From contig JARFIW010000108.1 of assembly GCA_036346225.1 (NCBI GenBank), positions 3,100,001 to 3,164,000 on the forward strand: a stretch of 64,000 nt of DNA. The letters are read 5' to 3'. The notes under the pieces are model-generated. The model ran no database searches. It worked only from the letters and a program-made list of their open reading frames with translations, and had not been told where the DNA came from. A program made the position numbers and the translations under genes. This stretch comes from Platerodrilus igneus. Its lineage: Eukaryota; Arthropoda; Insecta; Coleoptera; Lycidae. Each line of letters begins with the position of its first letter. The first letter of the stretch is position 1. This document shows, piece after piece, positions 33,539 through 46,675 of this stretch.

Positions 33539-35990
33539 GGCTGTGAACTCAAGCACCACCGCTGTGTCGACATAAATACTGCAAATCTTACCTCGGCTGC
33601 CCTGGTAGAACACTATAAATTTTGCGAATCTACCTAGAAAGCATACTTGCGCTGCAGAAAATCAAACTTCACCTAACAACAACTGCAATCTGAAAAATAC
33701 TTCCCTACAATCCCATCTAAAAAGAAAAAACGCAACTACCAAAATTCATCACATTTTATTTACACAAAAGAATTACTACTTCCAAAACTTTTTTAATTAT
33801 AACGGTTCACATTCATAAAATTACATATCCTCGATTAGGAAATAATTCATTTTTAAAACTGTTGTTGGATCAAAATTTTCTCATGATACAAATACCCTAT
33901 TTAAAGTAAGTGTACTAACCTCATACCTGACTTTAACGCCTGTCTTAATATGAGCTCACAGTAAAACGCTTTTAAACATGTGTGCAAAATTATCGCACAG
34001 TAACAACAAAAAGTCCCCTTTACTTTGTACATAAACAGACTTGATACAATTATTTTAAATCACCATCCCTACATACTCATATCTTCAATAAATTAATTAT
34101 ATAGTTCAATAGTTAATTCTTAAGTCCATAAAACTCATAAAAATGCACTCATAAAGCACAAAATGTCAAAACACATCAAATACATTCAACAACTAGGTTT
34201 TTAAAAATCAGTTACCTGTAAAACATCACACCGCATGCCTCTGCAATTCAACCATTGATGATGTTGCCCTCGACAATGACTATAAGTTATGGAACCGCTC
34301 CCAAGTTGAATCACGCCATCCTTGTCAGCACGCAGCTATTCAAATCTCTCCAACTAACCATCGATAGTGCATTCAAACTTCCCAAACTCCTCTACTATTC
34401 CATCCACCATCAGTAAATTACTACTCGATGCATCAACAATTGCTAATCCATCTTAGGACGCCTTGCAAGCCTCAACAACCAAAGTAAACTGTAGTCTATA
34501 CTTACATAACTTTGATAAGCTTCGCTTTTATTTCTAAACGTACTTCATAATTTTCTAAACGACAAGTACTACAGCACACCAACTTGTGTATAATTATAAA
34601 TAACAAATTATTATAGAACTGAATAATATTGACTACTATTTTGTATTAACGTCGATGACAAGCGAAGAAAAGAAGAGAGCGTCTCACCAGCTCCTGATGT
34701 TTATATAGACTAGAAGTACCCCTCTGTTGTTTCCTTTTCTCACAATTCACCACCCCACATGAACAAGCTTTCTTGGTAACCTCCTAACCGTTGCAACACT
34801 TCTCAAAACCCAAAATCACAACGTAAACAAAAAGTTTAACCTTCCATAATTCCTCGCAATTTTGTTAACAAATATCAACGGTCTTCAAACTCCCGGAATT
34901 TTGACACTTGAACACAATAAATTAACGCGAAAATAACTTCCAACCGTCCAACGGCTGCTTTGCTTCTTTGAAACTAGCCTCAACTGACATCGATTCTTAT
35001 TAGATTCACGCCCCATATGTGAGACGAACCAAGCCTCATCTCTCTCTATCTTACATACGAAAATTTTTCCTTTCATGCTTTGTTTACGAATCCCTCTCAC
35101 ATATGTACCCTCTCATAATCTCAGACTGTCAGGCGTCTTTCTTCTAGTTGTGACGTCCTATTACTTTTCTCAATTTCTCATCCCCATTTAAATCGATATC
35201 TTATACAAACATTTTTCAATTTACTCTTTCTTGCCTATAGCCTCAAATCTATCTTTGTTTCCTAGTTAATTAACAAGTCTAACCGACACCTGACAATTGC
35301 ATCTCCCTCTTTTATATGCTAAAACCAATCTGTCATTGTTTTCATATCGATCCCCGCCTGCTGTAGTGTTCATTTCCATTTGTAAAAAATTTTGATTTTA
35401 TTATGAGGTTGTTTACAACTCGCCCCATCCTTAAAATAAATCGTTACCCAGAACGTGCTTATCGTAACCGTCGAGGTTTGTCTATCGACAACACTTTCAT
35501 ACTTAGAAAATATCTCCTTCTACCAACCTCATGTGTTTAAATGCTATCTTATGCTAAATTTACCCCTAGGAATATTTACATACGCTAAACGATACTAAAT
35601 TAATGTTTCTACTTCACTAAAATTATGCTCGTAAAATTATTGATTTTACGCTAAAATAAAATGAAAAAGAATTTTAGCTATTATACGTTGACTCTACTAT
35701 AATTAAAGCTGCATCCTTACACTGCACACCAATAATGGACCTTTGTGATAAAAACTTAACACTAATTGTTTCTTCTCCCTAAATATTATGAAATTTTTTT
35801 TTGCAAATATGTGCAAAGCTGAAATTGAAGTAAAATTAACTTTAAATTCCTACTCTAAATTAATAAATCGTTACACTAAATTTCTAAGGCATCTATTTAA
35901 TTTTTTAATAAATGGTATTTACACACGGAAGCCTATCCTAAATTGTCCTATGACCTATCTAACTAATTCTAACCTACGAATTACATAGAA
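33535..35990 (-). repeat. Module M, copy C (inverted)
   Basis: Same orientation as B-right. Minus-strand features: GTCTATATAAAC at 34699-34710, a leader containing CTCTCTTCTTTTCTTCGCT, and ACAGGTAACTG donor at about 34210-34216. There is a GAGCTCATATTAAGAC block near 33950 and a CACAGCCC end near 33541, against CACAGCA elsewhere. More diverged than A and B, but in the same order and spacing. Confidence 0.65.
34699..34710 (-). promoter_or_regulatory. TATA box of module C
   Basis: GTCTATATAAAC on the minus strand, about 480 bp before the donor-like site, the same distance as in B-left. Confidence 0.6.
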
Positions 35991-35992
35991 AT

Positions 35993-36032
<40 letters not shown>
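35991..36032. repeat. (AT)n at the right edge of module locus 2
   Basis: AT run abutting the 5' end of module C. Confidence 0.9.
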
Positions 36033-36034
<2 letters not shown>

Positions 36035-36062
36035 AAATGCAGGTTTATTGACTTTTAAATTA

Positions 36063-36118
36063 ATACAAAGTAAAAAGAAATTTGAGTCACTTGCCAATAA
36101 TTTCTTTTTACTTTGTAT
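36063..36118. repeat. Perfect 20-bp inverted repeat, 16-nt loop
   Basis: ATACAAAGTAAAAAGAAATT at 36063-36082 and its exact complement at 36099-36118. Confidence 0.9.
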
Positions 36119-37971
36119 ATATTGTTGTGATAAGGGGTTGTTTAAGGGTGTATTGAGTAGTAAGGGTCGTGTAGTAACTGTAAATAGCACTAGGAAGCAG
36201 AAAACTGCATTTATTTAGCAGAAAAATAAGTAATTCGTACATTATGTAAATAGCATGCATTTAACACTCTGTATATAGACCGTAATTAACTTTAAGCAAT
36301 ATCAGCAAGCATATCTTTCAATAATAGAACGTGTATTCAGCAGAGAAATAATTGTACATATATTTGAAACTACGTTGAGAAGTATTCAACAAGTTTACAA
36401 AATAAATACGCAGAAGATAAGATAAAACCTAATAAATCCTCATGCAATTACGCTTGTAATAAAGAAGGAACAATAAACGCTTTGATAAGAACACGCACTT
36501 TCAAAAATGAATAAATACATGAACGAAAACAGCATTAGAGTTACATCATTTATTTTGTACAATTCTCCAAAAGCATTATCTACACAAAACAACAGACGTA
36601 AGTTAAAAGTCCGGTCACGAGAACAAGAGCAAATAACAGCATGATATGAAAATCCAAAAGAGTTTCATCAGAAATCAGCTTGAAAATACTGGGAATATTA
36701 AAAACAAACGTGGTTGGTCGCAAAAATCTGTAAGGCTGCTTGGAAAATCAATCCAAAGGTAGTGGGAAAAAGCTATATAATGCCCACAGGTGAAAAGGCA
36801 GCTCAGTCTCAATTTGAAGCACGTCGAATTCACAACACTTTTAATCAGATATTTACGCGTCAGTTAAATAAAATTTATATTATAGTGAAAATAGTGCTGC
36901 GTTAAGAATACATGAAGAGTTTTTGCCGTTTTTTTTCAGAAAATGGCTTCTAATTATGGGACAATTCTAATTATGGCACAATTCTAATCCATGGTCCTAA
37001 GGCAGTAATTCTAATTCTGGTACAATTCTGGTCCAATTCTAAGACTTCTGGTCTATTTATAATACGCTGCTAATTTATGATCCGAAGTTTGAAATTTCAA
37101 GTGGTATTTAAGGAAAGAGGTTCAAAGCATATACAGAGAAATATAGAATAAAGCAAGAGGTAATTTTGGAAACAAGGGGCAACCGTACTGAAATATTGGT
37201 TCAACGTATGTTAAGGAGTACAAAGCAGAGCATTGGTATTCGATTGAAGACATTAAGGGGGTGTTGATCTACAACACGAAACAACATATCAGGAGATCGC
37301 AGGTCAGATCTACTTAATTTTAAGGAACCTTTTCAATTTATTTTAATACTGAATTTATTAAATTTATCCAAAACTTGTGAGGAGTCAACAGGAACATTAC
37401 ATACGTTGAAACTTACGTAATAAATCATAAAAAGGTCTCGAACGTTCCAGATTTTTTTGTAAAGGTGTAGTTTTTGGTGATCTTATTTTAAATTAAAAGA
37501 ATATAAATTTTGGGATAAGTAATCCATATAATATTAATTGATTGAAGGGGGTATTTAGAGAATTTCAAAAATTGTGAAGTGTAAATATTATTTCCTTTCA
37601 TTATATGAATGTTGATTGACCTCGTTTTATCAATTCAAACAGGTAATCATAAAGAGGTAAATGAAAATTGATCATCGTAACGTTGTGCGCTCTGTGTAAA
37701 TTAAAAAGGTCTAGCCGTGGCATAATAAAATAATAAAAGTAGTAAATTTTGAGAACACAGAGCGGAGGCGTTCAGCTAGACGTTTATTACCGTTATACCC
37801 AAATGTTTCTACTATTAAATGTGCAAACAAGATGTTAGCCTTTTGCAACACGTCCAAACATGTCAAAACTACAATTATTAAATTAAAGTATTAATAAGGA
37901 ACGACTGGAATAGGAACTAATTAATTAATCAAATAATCCGGCTCGAAGGCCTATTTTGTTAACACCCGAGG
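36119..37971. other. AT-rich stretch with a short tandem repeat
   Basis: No gene recognised. At 36950-37055 the motif ACAATTCTAATTATGGC recurs with variation about five times at roughly 17-bp spacing. Confidence 0.5.
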
Positions 37972-38363
37972 TGTCTTATAATTTTATATATCGGCTTACC
38001 TTCGCCGTATTCTATTGTTCTAAGTGTCGTTTCTGTTCCTCAACGAAGTGGACTGTATGGCTATTTATTGGACGTGCTACGTGTGCACTATCACTGTTTT
38101 TTAGGAGTTATCCATAAAATCACATTCGACGACACTAATGACCTAACTCACTCGATCGAACCAACAAACGGTTCGCTTCGATGTCTATGAGCAAGTGTTG
38201 ATCACTACCCCTTTAGTCTAACTTAATTTTCACAGGCACAAAGGAGGTTTATGACAGAATATAACGGGACAAGAGATGACAGCTTTGCTATTTTATTTAC
38301 AACTACGAATTTACAACGACTTAAAATTAAACAAGAAACAACGTGCGATAAAGAGACCAAACA
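37972..38363 (-). repeat. BEL-type LTR, family B1 (copy 2, solo)
   Basis: On the minus strand it runs from TGTTTGGTCTC to ATTATAAGACA, 392 bp, aligning with copies 1 and 3 over its whole length. No element sequence is visible on either side, and I see no clear 5-bp target duplication. Confidence 0.85.
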
Positions 38364-40679
38364 TAGGGTTTCAAATCTTTAACATGCCAGTTTCCCGCAT
38401 CTGTACCGTTTGTATTTCTTAAATTAAAAACTAAACGAGAGATCTTCTTAACAATAGTACATAACACATACTTTGATTCCAGTTTTTCGGAGAATTAATT
38501 GGCAGCATCATACTAAACTTTATTCCTTTGCGAAAGTTTCTCTCCAACGTGAAACGAAATTTCTCTCTTTCGGAGATTATAATGAATGGAATTACGGGTA
38601 TACAAAGTGTAGAGCCTCTTTTGGACTTCAAGCAAAATAGGGTGTAGATGCTCTAGGTTTGCAACATAGCTTTGCGTATCTCCTGGATTAATTTCTAGAA
38701 CCTTAAAAACCTTTTAAGACAACGAATTTTATATTAAAAAAACCTGCCTCATCGCTGAGCCGGCAGTGAAATATTTTTTAAATAATACGTACAAAATATC
38801 TTTACTTTTAAACTTCCCTCACGCCCTCAAACCTGCATAACCTGACGTAAAGTATTGCGCCTCAAATTGGGTTGCGTGAATGATGTTGAGAGTAAGTGAT
38901 ACAAATTAATAATGATAAAAACTTACCGCGTGGAGCACTAAAGGCCCGGTTGGTTATGAGTGTCAGGTGTAGATTATGGGCTCGTAGAATCTTCGGCGGT
39001 AGTTTCCTCGATGCTGTCTAGCTGTTATTATCGACGTAACCAAGATACTTCTATAGATATTAGGAAAAAAATAACAAGGAAGGAACTCACTTTGTAGAAC
39101 TCGGAACTGCACCACACACATCTGGGTTCGTCCACGGCTGATAGTCAAGTCCCGTGCTCTCCACACGCACGCACGCACATACACACACCGTAGGCTAATA
39201 TCCTCAAACGCACGAGAACCTAATGTTTGAGAGATGTACAGGTAAAAGCTTAAATTAAAAGCGCTAAAGGAGAATTTCCCATACGGGGTTTAAAAATCCA
39301 TCAAAAATTAAATAGTATAATAGAACACGAAGCCTTACATTTATTGCTGGTTGTAAAAGAATGTACTAAGTACTTTACTATTTATGTTCTATTTTAATAT
39401 TATAATGAAATAGACACATTATTAAATGTAAACAACCCAAGCTTCTATAAAATTTTCAGGTATTTTCATCAAAGCTCATTCAACTAAATTAAATTAATAG
39501 ATGCTTAATTCACACATTAGCGTTACAAAACCAACATAACTACTAGAATATTTCCTAAATAACCTCAAATACAAGGATATTTTATACAGGTATCCTTTGA
39601 GTATGTTTTCGCAATTAGGCCGTTTTGAAGGGTTGTTTTTTTGGGAAATGGTTTAAAAAATTGTAAAGACCGCTACCACCACACTTCGTTGAGGATAAAA
39701 ATGATTTTGTGCTAATAGACGATCAAAATGTATTCAGAAGAAATTAGCTCAATTTTTGTAAAGTTACAAGTAGAAGTAGTGCAAATTTTTCCAAAGTATA
39801 ATGAGAATTCTGCTCTGTTTCGTATCTCAACTACTTCGATTTTTAAATGTTGATTTGTAGTCCTTTGCATTAATTAAAGACGTCGAAGAATACCCTCGCA
39901 AATTAGTCTTCCACCCCTTTAGTTCTTTTGTCTAAAGTCATACAAAATGAACATCGCGAAAGAATTCATAAATAAAAAAGAACAATAGAGGATCTCATAT
40001 CCGGTAATCATCTCATACCAGTTCGGTATAAAACCAGCCGAACAACTTGACTTATGCTTTATAAATCCTTTTTTAGAACTACTCCATAAAGCGCTTTAAT
40101 AATAATAATTGAAAGTTTTCACGTGATTGTTACTCCATTAGAGCAACGTTTAGAATAAATTTGTGCTATAATAGAACAAACCGGTCCTTTCTTATGGTAT
40201 TTACAACAATAATTAATGGTATCGTAGCGCTCGTATGGAGACATTTTTGAATAAATTTATTTTCCCAACACTTTTTTACTACAAAGAAGCCATTGTAATG
40301 AAATAAAGTACATAATTAATGTTGAGCCACTGAAGTAATTAAAAAAAGCTGACCAAAAGTTGCCCTTTTATGAATCTATTGTGATCATATCGAGTGGGAT
40401 GAATCATGATCAATGGATAAGCTACTTTCGTTCTGAGCCACAAAACTCGTTCTATACATGGAAAAATATAAAGTTTATTTTGTAAATTTTAGAACCCTTC
40501 AAGGTCATTTATTCGAGAATCATGTAATATCGTCAATTCTGTCTGCGCAGCGCGCAGTAAGCACGTAAACATTCTTAGAACAATAGTTCCCTCCCCCTAA
40601 CCCCCAAGTGTGAATTGCGTACTGTCATTCGATTTCTCTGTTCTGAGGAGTCCAATTCAGCCAAAATTAATCAAGGAAT
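38364..40679. other. Stretch without recognised gene
   Basis: AT-rich and non-coding. A CACGCACGCACGCACATACA tract lies at about 39162-39181. Nothing else stands out. Confidence 0.4.
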
Positions 40680-41130
40680 GAATGTTATAACGCCTTGGCG
40701 TTATGGTAAATAAAAGTCGGTTGCAAAAAAGGAAAACTAATCTTGAACGGACAACTTAATATTGATATTCTCTGCATATTCTGATTTCATGTATAACAGT
40801 GTTCAGTAAACAAGATATTTCAATCAAATATTAGTTCTATTAAAATTATACAATTAAAAACCGCAAAAGCATCGCTTTATCTCTGTTAAATACATGTTGG
40901 CGCGGAACTTACGTTCATAAATTATTTTAAACCACAAAAAGATAAACAGGTGTTTATTTCTGTAAATTTATATAGTGCAATCATGTCATTTTAAGAAAGC
41001 GTTAGAATTAAGAAGTAGAAAACATGAAATATTTAATAGGCATGTTCCATATCATAATTGTTTCAAATATAAGAGAGCTATTTACAAATTTTAGTAAGAT
41101 AAATTAGAGTCAGTGTTAAACGGTTGCAAT
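40680..41130 (+). repeat. Dispersed repeat R2, plus copy
   Basis: Inverted match to 21260-21720 (see that entry). GTTATAACGCCTTGGCGTTA at its left end is a small palindrome. Confidence 0.8.
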
Positions 41131-41237
41131 TGCTACGGTTTTTATTAAAGCTTTAACGTTTGTTGTATTAGCTAGGTTCCAGAGATTTTTAAAACCCTGC
41201 ACGGGGAAATTCCAAGCATGGTAATGTTTTAGCGAAA

Positions 41238-41634
41238 ATGTACGTAAAAGCCACACCAAAATTTGGTTTTCACAAAAGTCCAGTCATTGACTTCTCTTTG
41301 TGGCCTGAGAAAATGCAAAGATTGCATTTTTCACGTCTTGCACGGCGTTGTACCCAGCAATGTGCGTCAACAAACTTTAACCTCTCTTGGAGGAGAGAGA
41401 CGTTTTGTGGGAGTGAATCTATCAAAACAAAGAAATTTTCTGCCAATCTTCCTCGAATGCAGACGTGTTGTAGTACTCCGACATATCGACGAAGTGATTC
41501 CTTCCTTTCCGTCCCTATCCTCTATCGTCGTCGAAGAAGGCTACAGTAATACAAACACCGGGACAGCAGGACTTTACCCTCGGCCTTTAAGAAAATTGAA
41601 AACTGCTAGATCAGGAGCAAGCTACCGTAGGTAA
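41238..41634 (+). other. Unassigned ORF pair (103 and 123 codons)
   Basis: A GC-richer island in AT-rich surroundings where two overlapping frames are open. The longer (41263-41634) has Cys-rich and Arg/Lys-rich parts but no domain I recognise. Two simultaneously open frames make coding doubtful; it may be a transposon remnant. Confidence 0.2.
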
Positions 41635-41639
41635 ATGCT

Positions 41640-43919
41640 AGTTATAATAACTTAGAGACGTATTTGTCGTCCCGGAAATTTAACCCCCGAGTAAATTTGA
41701 AATTATATGTGGTAAATATTAACTTTAGCGAGCTGTAAATACGGTGGCTTTCAAATTGTTTCAATGGTGTCCAACAACATGGGGCTCCTGTTATAAATTG
41801 GAGTTTGTAAAAGAAAAAGTTGGCTTTTTTGCGTATAAAAAATTGGTCTGTATAGGTAGATTACCTATAAAAATTTTCATGTTTGCATGTATCTAATATC
41901 TGTCTAAAAACATTAAACAGTTGTATGTTTAAATCTAAAAACATTCTACTCGATAAAATATCTTTAATTATCAATTTTAAAATATCGCTCCTAGTAATAT
42001 TTTTAGTAACTTTCAATTTTCAGGTTGGTAAACTGTGAATACTAAATATTAAATATGGTTAATACATCATTCAATTATGTAAACCTAACAATAGTTTAAC
42101 TTATAAAGCTGAAAAGTGTTTGCCTAAATGTTCTAAATAAATTATTTAAAAAATATATATTTAATAGTTTGTGGCGTGCTAGTTTTTTACGTGATATGAA
42201 GAAGTGTCAAAGCACCTGAAAACTTTATTTAATTGGCTACTATCTAAGACAAGGATATTTATTTTTGAATATCATTTACTACGGTTAAAAATGCTATATC
42301 TAAATAACATATACATACTTACATAATCTTTGCAACCCTAAATATATACAAGAAATAATACAGTAACATATACAGTTAGTAGGAAGTGCACTTCGTAAAA
42401 ATCAGAGCGTAACATTTAATCTAAATAACGTAACCCTAATTTAAATGAACCAAGTAATAACTAATTTGGTAAGCACGTTGTTGAAGTTAACATAAAGGAA
42501 ACAGTAAAAATTGCTTTAACGCAAGCTTTGGTTAACTAATTGTGACTAAGATTAATTAAAATAGACAAATGACCTGTTACATACTTAACACTGGCGGACC
42601 TTCTAAGAGGATACTGCACCTAGTGCTAAACGATGAACTTGGTCGACGGAAACCAATGCGTTTCTAATTAAATATTAATGAATAATTTTTGGCATGTAAT
42701 ACGAGCATTTGTCTATTTTATTTTTCATCTTGTTTTTTGACTCGCTATTAAAATTTTGTCTGGCACTGCCATCTATGCTATCACGTCGGAAACTGGAAAC
42801 AGTCATCGATGTTAGTTGCTTTTATTCAAGTATAGGGGTCGCATGAGAAGCATGAGAAGAATTTGTATATTATGCCAGAACTTAGTTGGTTCTTTTGCAA
42901 AAAGCAATGCGTCCGTCTGATGATCTGCAAAAATAGTGAAACCGGTCACGGGCTTTTTTTTGCAAAATAACCAACAATTTATATTGATTTTCGCTTCCTA
43001 TGATCGTATTACTTTCCCCATGCCAGGCAAAATTATTCATTAATAAGAATAATTACATAATTGCTTGTGCATTGTGAACGTGAATTTTGTAACGTACAAT
43101 CTGAAATTTATTGGATAATCATGAATACTAAATTACAGAATCAACTCAAGAAGTGTTATATCTTCCAAAACAGCAGCAAAAGTATTTTTATTATGCAGTT
43201 GTTTCGAACGTGTTTCGGCGAATAAACTATTGGAAATAAGCCGCTGCTGGCTTATTTCCATGAATTTATATAAAAGTTGTTTTACCGATAAGCAAATGGT
43301 GCTTTAGAACGTATTTCAACGAACTTTTAAAACGAAGTTGTTGAAAAATAAGCAAATTTTCCTAGAGAATTTTAGAACGTAGTTTTAAAATATATTCCAC
43401 GTATTTCTACACTTAAGGAAATTTTTATATAAGGTTTTAAATATTCATTTTAATTGGAATAGCATAAAAAGCGGGTCGTCGCTTAGATTAGAATTTGTAG
43501 GGAGCGTTTAATTAAAGAAGTTGTAAATTAATGCAGATCACCAGTTTCAGAAATTTAACGTAACAATTTGGAATCGCAGTCGTCGGTACTGGTAACAGAA
43601 GTCAGTGGTCCTTTGTTCGATCGGACTTCATCCGTTTCTTGGTTACTTATTTCTGTTCTTGTAGGAGCACTAGGACATTTGCATGAAATGTGATCGATTT
43701 CGCTGCAAATAAACCATTTCACTATTTCGTCAGTTATGAAAATCCTACATTCTTCCCTGTCATATATAACAGTTAGGGGTTTCCGGTAGCGCGTTATGTT
43801 CCTTATCGGAAATAGAAACTTACCTTCTGAAGCTCATGACATGTTTGTAATCGGCAAGTCCTATAACGGCGCCTGTGAAGGATACAGGAGACACTAGTTT
43901 GAGATTTTTTCTTTCAAGG
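41640..43919. other. Stretch without recognised gene
   Basis: AT-rich. Near 43195-43410 the phrases TTTCGAACGTGTTTCGGCGAA, TTTAGAACGTATTTCAACGAA and TTTTAGAACGTAGTTTTAAAA recur loosely, suggesting an old tandem repeat. Confidence 0.35.
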
Positions 43920-44532
43920 TTTTTTCACATTCTCTGGGTGCGCGCGCGCGTGTGTGTATGTATGGTATGTGTGCGCGCGCGTGAGTGTGTACGTGTGTGC
44001 GGTTGTGCGTGTGTGTGTTCAAAATTTGCTAGGTTAAAAAAACTTGCTTCCTGACATATGTAGTACATTCGGGTGCAGCATTGGAAAATTAAATATAGGG
44101 GATTTTTAAGTTTTGAAATACGTTGCTTCAATTTGCAAACGATGTAAAGAAAGAACTTTATAAACGCGCGCGGGGTGAGGAGGTGGCGTGCGTGTGGGGG
44201 TGCGTGTGCGTGCGCGTGCGTACAAAATTTCTAGGTAAAAAATCGTTTTCTGGCCAATGTAGTACTTTCGAGTGCAGCATTAGAAAATCAAATGTGGGGG
44301 ATTTTTAAGTTTCGAAATACGTTGCGTCAATTTGCAAACGATATAAACAAAAAACTTTATAAACGCGCACGTGGGTGAAGGAGTGGCGTGCGTGCGTGCG
44401 TGTGGGTGTGCGTGTGCGTATGTGCGTGTGCGTTCAAAATTTCTAGGTAAAAAATCGCTTCCTGGACAATGTAGTTCATTCGGGTGCAGCATTGGAAAAT
44501 CAAATGTAGGGAATTTTTAAGTTTCGAAATAC
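43920..44532. repeat. About 215-bp tandem repeat with a GT/GC-alternating core
   Basis: The unit joins a GTGCGTGTGCGTGCGCGTGC tract, an AAAATTTCTAGGTAAAAAAT block, GTAGTACTTTCGAGTGCAGC, and a GTTTCGAAATACGTTGCTTC block. The GCAGCATTGGAAAAT/GCAGCATTAGAAAAT block occurs at about 44074, 44273 and 44488. The array is split by the insertion at 44533. Confidence 0.85.
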
Positions 44533-46671
44533 TGTAGTGTAACCGACCTGAAGGCTGACACAAACGCCTTTTATGAACGGTACACCGGGCTCCATGATCT
44601 AACATCTAGTGGCAGTGGCTTGACGATGCCTACGCTGTGTTGTTATAATTTAACCCAAATTCACACTGGGAAGATGGCGTTAAGGCGGGAAGGTTTGAAA
44701 CAGAACTACAGCATTTACCTATCTTGACTTTTAATCAAAACAATAACCACTAAATATGTCATTGGCATGAAAACATAGAAAATTAACATTTAAGGCAAAC
44801 AGTGCCTTAATCAATCTGGGCGATTGGGGAAAAAGCACGGCAGACAAAACCCTAAACTGCCCTCACACTTCCAACTGCATTTGGCACATCTCGACAAGGA
44901 CGGGTAACGTACAAGTATCTAGATCACCAACACTGAAATTGATGGGATGTCAACTGTTACCGAGACATACCACATATGACAACTGAAGAAACGTTAATAT
45001 AGGTCAGCTAGTCTTTTCTGACAGGTACTGAGGTCGGATAACCAATACTACCCAGCTAAAGTAGAAGAGGGGGAGACTCCAGGAAGGTTAAATCTGCCCT
45101 TACTACCAATGTTTCTCCCCGCAAGGACACAAAATGTTAGTAATATTCAACAAGGCTCGATCACACGCGCCCACATACATGCATTAACAGTTTCCAGCCC
45201 GTGTTACACAATATTTCACGGCTAGCCGACTTTCTATTATTTGTAAGAGTACAACTACAGGTACATTGACAAGACGACATGAATCGCTGAAATGAACTTA
45301 GGGTATGATTACGCATAGTTAAAAAGGCGCTTATTATTGAATAGTCCATCTTCAACATAGTCATAAATACAAACGCGAAAGGCACGAGATGGTCGATCAT
45401 ACCAGAGGTTCAATTTAATTACATCACAACAATTATTACAAATGTTAAATACTAGTTAATTATATAGCGTCATCGGCTAGATAATAGGATAAACAAAACA
45501 ACAAACATATAATTACGTTTAAACCGAGATATGAGCAGTGCAGTTGTAAATGTGATTAATATACTGAAATAAAACAATTACACATAAAATAAAAATGTCA
45601 AATACATCACAAATATCAAACATAATAAAACTGTATGCGGCAAATACATATCAAAATTTTACATCATAAATACAAGCCCAGATTCAGGCGCTAAATCTTT
45701 ATATAAGTGCATGTTAGTTTAATATATTAACTCTAGTAAGCAAATGGTAAAAATTATTCACTATGATTGCATCGGTTAAAACGTATTTTGTAAAAATTAA
45801 ACACATCGGAGCATTACAAGTTACAACCAAAAAAATATACACAACTTTGTGGTTAATTCAATAAAGCCCAAAACAAATACAACATTGAAATATAATACTG
45901 TTAATATTCAAACTTGCCTAATAATTTGATTCAATATATTCAAGGGATGATGGTACAAATTGCTCGTAAAATCACAGTAAGGGTACATTTACTATTGATT
46001 CTGCAATAAGTGCAATGCAATGGAAGTTCGAACTCTGCATTAAATACTAAATAAACTTTATTTCAAATAAATAAATTTTAGTTTTACTGTGATTTAGATA
46101 CTAAATAATCAATTCCGATAAATAAATATTAGTTTTCGGATGTTAAACCAAATAACACTCATTTATACATAAAGTGTTCAATAAAATAGTAAATAATTCA
46201 TCTATATTAAACATCATAACTAAAACAACCAGCATCCGATTCTAAGACAAAAGCAGCAGGTAACACATAAATATTTCCTTCAATGATTAAATAACTAACG
46301 GTTTTACAATAAGTACCAACATCACACTCAAAACAAGACTGAAATTACCAGATGTAATCAGATTATCTTAAATAACCCCTACATTATAAACAAAACATTA
46401 CCTTCAATAAATAACCGCCAAGTGAAATCTTTCAACCTACCATGTTGAAATCTCTAAACAAAGTCGTTTAACCCTGTCGACTCGATCGATCGTCACTACA
46501 CATACATCCCTTATAATGTAAATTCTGTCGTCACGGAATGCGTTTAGAAACCTTCAAGTTATTACAGAGCTACTCTAACAAATACCTTCGCATATCGAAA
46601 TGTACACTATAATATTTTCAATAATTATCAACCAATGAGAAATCGACTTAGAAACCTTAAGGATCACTACA
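44533..46671. mobile_element. 2.1 kb LTR-type insertion (TG...CA), solo LTR or non-autonomous element
   Basis: Begins TGTAGTG and ends CACTACA (7-bp inverted ends), with ATAC duplicated at 44529-44532 and 46672-46675. Removing it restores the phase of the 215-bp repeat (GTTTCGAAATAC followed by TTGCTTCAATTTGC). Neither coding sequence nor an internal direct repeat of its ends is visible, so it is best read as a long solo LTR or a large non-coding derivative. A 5-bp duplication (AATAC) is also possible. Confidence 0.75.
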
Positions 46672-46675
46672 ATAC

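Noticed and set aside
43925..44605. His/Ala/Arg-rich short ORFs
   Set aside because: Low-complexity translations of the GT/GC alternating tracts.
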